Shown piece after piece: positions 58,900-64,000 of a DNA stretch of 64,000 bases. Under the pieces are notes generated by a model. The model did no database searches and was not told where the DNA came from. It saw nothing but the letters and a program-made list of their open reading frames with translations. Origin of the DNA: Petrosia ficiformis. Taxonomy: Eukaryota; Porifera; Demospongiae; Haplosclerida; Petrosiidae. Position 1 is the stretch's first letter; each line of letters begins with the position of its first letter. Where the stretch lies: NCBI GenBank assembly GCA_947044365.1, contig OX345636.1, positions 30,192,966-30,256,965 on the forward strand. Reading direction: 5' to 3'. Made by a program: the position numbers and the translations under genes.

Positions 58900-59588
58900 A
58901 AGGCAATTCTCACTGGAAGAATGACACATCAATATCTTCACTAAGTCCAGGAATATATGGCAACACTAGAGTTTTAATCACTGTATCCAATCCCTGATCT
59001 TTTTTGAGGTGTGTATAATTGTCTTTTTCTTCATCACTGCTATGTTTTAGGTATCCATTGTCGACAAAGATGCTCTTCAACCTTTTATCTTACATTCTCC
59101 ATCCTTTTATTGCCACAAATCCTCTCAGCCTTTGATCTAAGTGCCTTGGTAATCCCCATTTTTACTCTAGGGTGGTGGCTAGATCTGTAGATGAGATACC
59201 TGAATGTGTTAGTAGGATTTCGATGGATGTCAGTGATTAGTTTGTCATCTTTCCCCTCAAGTGATCATCTAAAAAGGGTAACTTATCACTTGCCTCTTTT
59301 TCCATTGTGGAAACAATTCTTCTTTGGATGTTCCAAGAACTCATGTATGATTTTAAGGGAATCATCAATAGGAGCCATAGTAAACAGACTCTTTACATCA
59401 AAGCTAACTAATCTGCCTACCCCTTGCAATTGTATCACCAATATCTTATCAACAAAATGAGAAGAGTTATGGATATACGAGTTGGATTTGTCTATGATTG
59501 GTGACAGAATACAGCAAAGCTCTTGGTAAATTGGATACCTATTGCACTGAGAATAGGTCTGAGTGGTATATATACCATGTTTCCACAA
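58900..59588 (-). pseudogene. Penelope-like retroelement, reverse transcriptase fragment
   Basis: The minus strand encodes CCILSPIIDKSNSYIHNSSH, QGVGRLVSFDVKSLFTMAPI (RT motif SFDV.SLFT), then, in a shifted frame, DDKLITDIHRNPTNTFRYLI, YRSSHHPRVKMGITKALRSK, AERI and later LVLPYIPGLSED. HR.PT...RYL..SSHHP..K.G is the post-RT signature of Penelope-like and related elements. Several stops and shifts. The YXDD core is missing, and the GIY-YIG nuclease expected further on (58600-58880) is not readable. Confidence 0.8.
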
Positions 59589-59776
59589 TACATGTATTAT
59601 CCATAGTTCATACTATTACAATGAAATTCAACACATTGATGGAGTCATTGCAAGGTAGCTGATCAGTCTTGATTTTCATTCACAGTTCAATATATCATCT
59701 GTAGAAGTGGATTTGGTGGAATTTTGGAAATACATGTATGGGATGCCGTGATTAATGAACATTTTCTTGAATTATT

Positions 59777-60308
59777 ATGGCCCGTAGGGCCATCCCTATA
59801 ATTGCTTTCCACGGGGTTTAATGTATATATATATTATAATTATATTATATATATTTGTGTCACTTACGCGACTATGCGTTGTATACGTTGTTAAGGAAGT
59901 TGCGTCATTCCCGGGGGCTCGGTCAATTAATGGGCGTGGCGCGTAAAAGAACGCGCGTTCGAGGCTCTTCGAGCTACAGACAAGCCAGGAAGATTCAGAA
60001 ACTGCTAATAACTGTTGTATATAGCAGGGAAACAGTATAAATATTATGCAAGAATCTTTAACAAGTAAGTATAATAAGTTGTTAAGTTTCAGATAGGAGT
60101 AAGTCATCATTTAGAACCTTGTAGGAATACTTCAGTAAGTTCATCAAAGATCTGTGTATTTAGACTGCAATCAAGCTTACACTTACTTCTTCAGGCCCCA
60201 GCTTTCGAGTACACAGAAAGGTAGAGACACTAGTGCCATCAGCAATGCTTAATACATAGTCATCACAAAGCAAATATAGGGATGTTTTTTTCTCTATATA
60301 CACTTGTT
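59777..60308 (+). mobile_element. CATCCCTATGATTGCTTT-family element, copy H
   Basis: Left tip as copy A (ATGGCCCGTAGGGCCATCCC, TTCCACGGGGTTTAATG, GGCGTGGCGCGTAAAAGAAC), then the alternative right half also found in copy E (AAGTTGTTAAGTTTCAG, AACCTTGTAGGAATACTTCA, GGCCCCAGCTTTCGAGTACA), ending in TCTCTATATACACTTGTT. It shows that the family has at least two interchangeable interiors between the same ends. Confidence 0.75.
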
Positions 60309-60949
60309 AACTTAGTAATTATAATTACATTCCTATACTAAATGCTCCTGTTGCATGTTTTAATACTTTATGAAAACATTGTTTTCATTGTTAATATAAA
60401 AGTAAATAATTGTACGTTATGTGGATGACATAATCCTGTGATGGTTACATGAAGAAAGAGTCTGAAAGACCCATTTTAATGTCTTGTAATTATTATCTTT
60501 AACTTCATTGTTATGCATGCTTTGTTTTTATTATTGAGAATCTTCAAAACACATTTATCACAGGAAACATCAGTGGACATTGCTAAAATTGGAGTAAGTT
60601 TAGTACATGTAATAATTTATTCATGTATGCAAATACATTGTATTACATGCATACAGCAACTGTTACATACTGTTGAGCTCACATAAAACAGTCTGAAAGT
60701 ATTGGGAACTCCCTAACAAGCAATTCAAACCTGGCTGTCCTCATCTGCAGTTGGGTATGTCACATGTACAAACCATTACTAATGTTGACACAGCAGCAAT
60801 GATCTCTTTCCTTTGCAACCCTGCTACAAAATATGACATCATGATTAACTTGGATTTTCCTTCTCACATTCTTGAATTGTTGCTACAACATTATCATCAT
60901 AACTTCGCTCATCTTCTTCAGTAACATTGATCATTGGCTAAAATCTGGA

Positions 60950-61233
60950 AGTACTCTTTTAAGTATTTCAAAACCATCAGGTAAATTATCGTACCAAACT
61001 TCCTTAAGTCTATCAACAATTCTATAGATCGGTTTTTGTTCTCCTCAGTGGTCATAGCGGTTCCTTCCGTTAAACCAAGAAAAGCTCTTGGTTGCCATCA
61101 TACATTGTTTGAATGCAGTCTTCTCCAACATCATGTTTTAAAAGCCAGCGACATAGTTCTGACACAGACAGCTTTAGAACGTCCTTTTGAGCTGTAGCCA
61201 TATCCACGGCACAATTCTTCACCTCAAATTCAG
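60950..61233 (-). pseudogene. SAM-domain exon with a frameshift
   Basis: After a good acceptor (cttcttttgcag) the minus strand encodes AEFEVKNCAVDMATAQKDVL, KLSVSELCRWLLKHDVGEDC, IQTMYDGNQ; the frame stops at 61070. Shifting frame near 61085 restores AFLGLTEGTAMTTEENKNRS and IELLIDLRK, which completes a SAM domain (W L..HDV....I....DG..FL.LTE......R..LL..LR). Either a broken gene or a base error. SAM domains mediate protein or RNA binding; no other domain is visible nearby. Confidence 0.6.
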
Positions 61234-61477
61234 CTGCAAAAGAAGTATGCATGTGCAAATATATGTTTAATGTTTATAACACGATTGTTAGTCAACAGCT
61301 CCTGTACATACATAGTGGATTGACAGTCATGGTTATAATGACCTACAAAAACACTCTATGACACTCAGTGCCAGAGTGTTGTGGTTATACCCCAGTTTGT
61401 CATCTCATGAGGTGGGGTATCATGGGAGCACCCTTCTTTTAACAGCGTACCTCATCATAGTAAGATTTTTTTTCCTG

Positions 61478-62776
61478 GCTAGTCTCGTGGAGCCAGACCC
61501 AACCGACTACGTTAGTTACCGTACCGTACTGGTTGGATCTGACTCCGCGCCCGCGCGTACTACGAAGTAGGCTGGGTCTAGTCAGGCCGCGCGCGTACTA
61601 CGAAGTAGGTTGGGTCTAGTCAGGCCACGCGCGTACGCCTGACTAGGTACTAGGTTGGGTCTACGTCTGGTTCCTCGAAACTACCTTTGATGTCCTGATT
61701 GAAAAGGTTAATGTAAGTTTATATTCATTCAGTATGACAGTCATAATAATTATTATAGTATTACATTGCTTGTAACTCAAACGTAGGGCATTGCTGTTAG
61801 TCTGTTACTGTTTGATACCACCTGGGGAGTTTCCATTACTCAGTTAGCAGGTGGAACTCCCTATCAGGGCATTGAAATTTAAAAATCAGAATTAGAATGA
61901 TTTGGAATTTTAACTTAACGTTATGAATTGTGATGGAATTTGGTAACTGCCCTTTTGTAGTCAACAGAATGTGGAATTGAATGGTTGTAGTATGTGGAAT
62001 GCTACAATTACACTTCAATTCCATTGCTCTTTGTGCAACTGCTTAAGAACTGAAACATTCATCAAACACTATTTTTATAATTCCATAGTTAGTAAAGAGA
62101 AATAGTCAGTGAAGTGTAATATATACAATGTGGAATATATGGAATTGACAACAGGGGTAATAGATAATAGTAATAGTAATACATGTTTCAAGGTAATAGT
62201 AATAGTAATAGTAATTAATATATAATCTCAATGTTGAGGTAATAGTAATTGTAATTGACCTTAAGAAACTCATGAATATTAAATACAATCGCCATTTAGT
62301 TTAAAATATAAAGGAATTTCAAATAAAAATCAATATCAGTAACACTGACTTAGGCGGTAATAGTAATAGTAATCTACTGAATGTAATAGTAATTAATATA
62401 TTACATTGACTTAGGAGGTGATAGTAATAGTAATAGTAATATACTGATTTTTAAAGTAATAGTAATAGTAATATAATATATTATTACATTGCATTGTAAT
62501 TGACCACATGTCTGATTGACAATCACACTGCCTGGAATCCAATTGAATGAATTTGAGTTTTCAAAGAATGCATTAGGAGTATGGTAATCAAAATTTAGCA
62601 AACTGTTCAAGAATTGAATTCAGTGACTGCTAGTAAGAATGTGGATTGAATGATTCCAATTTAAAACTTCAATTCCAATGCCCTACTCCCTATTCAGAGT
62701 AATGAGGTTACTCCATAGAGTTACTCTTACTCCACATTTTTAACAGTGTATTGATTATACTCCACACCAATAGCAT
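61478..62776 (+). repeat. Segmental duplication, copy 2 (partner 36217-38370)
   Basis: Same blocks and order as copy 1, without the tandem 165-bp pair and without the 37687-37995 transposon. It has instead a triple GTACTACGAAGTAGG.TGGG repeat (61557-61625). Confidence 0.85.
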
Positions 62777-62789
62777 GTTTCTAATTAAA

Positions 62790-63230
62790 ATAGAATTTGC
62801 TGGTCAATTATAACTATCATGTAATACCTTCATAAAAGTACAATGTACATGTACACTTGATATTACAATGATTTATTCTCAAACTCAATTTCTTCTCATC
62901 TATATTTCAGATTTTCAGTACTCTCTAGATTCACAAGCTAAAGTTTAATGCTTACTGTTTTGTATGCTTGTTTAAGTTTACTGAAGCTTAAACACAGGTG
63001 ACTTAAAGAGTCAACCAATTAGGAAGTTTATTACTAAAGGCATGATAATGTACATGTGGGTGCCTGTCTTTCTTTTTTTCTTTCTTTCTTTCATTCCATC
63101 TGAAGTCATCATGTATATTCACTTAAATACATTCAATGGTACATGTATTAATATCTTCTATTCATTACTAAAACAATAATTTTAACTTGTAATAAACTAC
63201 ATTTAATTCATACAGGTATGTAGTGAGAGC
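62790..63230. other. AT-rich spacer, no gene seen
   Basis: Contains (TTTC)n at 63069-63093 and several TACATGTA octamers; nothing else. Confidence 0.5.
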
Positions 63231-63298
63231 TTTATGGTCTGGTACTGGTGAATATTTTGTGACATGATCTTATGATAAAACTGTTTGTATTTACAGGT

Positions 63299-63565
63299 TA
63301 GAGTTTACATGTACCTCTGAAGTTATTTGGGATGTACTTCATCCACAGTTTGTTAAAACTCCATCAAGTGAGGAAGAATGGATTGGTGTCAGTGACCAAT
63401 TTTATCGTATATGGAATTTCCCAAAGTGTATTGGTGCAATAGATGGCAAACTTGTTGTCACCTCGTAATGCTGGTTCATCTTTTTATAACTACAAAGGTA
63501 CTCATTCCATTGTATTGGAGATGCCGGTCAGCATAGTGATGGAGGTGTTCTAAGTAGCTGTACAT
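63299..63565 (+). pseudogene. Harbinger (HARBI1/PIF-type) transposase fragment
   Basis: Encodes LEFTCTSEVIWDVLHPQFVK, then EEWIGVSDQFYRIWNFPKCI and GAIDGK with the first catalytic Asp. A one-base change precedes PRNAGSSFYNYKGTHSIVL; an internal deletion then joins directly to GDAGQHSDGGVLSSC. The later DDE residues are absent. The order WNFP.C.GAIDGKH V..P.N.GS.F.NYKG.HSIVL is diagnostic of PIF/Harbinger. Confidence 0.85.
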
Positions 63566-64000
63566 GTACAATTATAAAGTCTCATGTATTTAACAATAAT
63601 ATTGTTAAATATACTTCAACTATTAAAAGCATCACAGTTCAATAACCATTTAGGCTAATCTCCATTTAGCAAACTAGATATTGCTACAGTATTTCCCTAT
63701 ATACATGTTTTTGAATTGGTCTAGTAATATACCCACTGTTCCAGTGTAGCAGTTAAATATTTAAGATCCCTATCAGACCTTTCATTTCTTTATTACTTAA
63801 TTCTACGTCATTCCACCATTTTTATAATGACCATGGAATTTCAAGTAGCCTCTATTGATTCACAGCTTTATGCAAACTCTACATGTAGATTAACTCTTAA
63901 GGTGCCACATGAGCAATTAGCATAATAATCAACTCTTTAGTCTTGCTTCCTCAACTTTAATTTCAAACTTTATGCTGGAAAACACTGTTTAACAACACTA
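63566..64000 (+). other. AT-rich end of window, no gene seen
   Basis: No open frame of note and no recognisable repeat apart from TACATGTA octamers. Confidence 0.5.

Overview
The window is eukaryotic nuclear DNA from an early-branching animal. It is AT-rich, most genes are split by short introns with GT/AG borders, and transposon debris is dense. The gene content (sponge-type fibrinogen-related secreted proteins, a ZU5/Death-domain protein, RecQ-like helicase debris, Piwi, many MITEs) and the constant recurrence of the octamer TACATGTA suggest a demosponge such as Amphimedon. That assignment is inference; no database was searched.

Layout. 1-1086: dead hAT transposase. 1634-9976 (+): the 3' half of a transmembrane adenylyl cyclase (TM region plus complete C2 catalytic domain), nine exons joined in phase. 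12159-17165 (-): an EXTL2-like GT64 glycosyltransferase whose first intron holds a three-deep nest of DNA transposons. 18.1-22.5 kb: palindromes, a fibrinogen-related secreted gene with one in-frame stop, and two broken relatives of it; pieces of this neighbourhood recur inverted at 28.9-30.4 kb. 23316-24699 (+): an unrecognised cysteine-rich two-exon gene end. 25241-27763: a tandem array of four TTAA-flanked MITEs. 30760-31104 (-): Helitron helicase end. 31415-33592 (+): the last three exons of LAMTOR5. 33.8-39 kb: repeats, a segmental copy shared with 61.5-62.8 kb, RecQ-like helicase debris and an intronless broken Piwi copy. 40-46.2 kb: mixed repeats and transposon relics, including a Ty3/gypsy Gag remnant.

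46413-56711 (-) is the most notable locus. A 12-TM UNC93-family membrane module is followed, on the same strand, by exons for an acidic linker, a ZU5 domain and one or two Death domains. All splice junctions I can place from the last UNC93 exon to the Death domain keep phase, so the simplest reading is a single UNC93-ZU5-Death fusion. This would be a membrane-anchored version of the UNC5/PIDD-type signalling tail on a family known in vertebrates for Toll-like receptor trafficking. I regard this as the main candidate for an undescribed system. The right end holds a Penelope-like retroelement relic, a SAM-domain exon with a frameshift, a second copy of the 36-38 kb segment and a Harbinger transposase relic.
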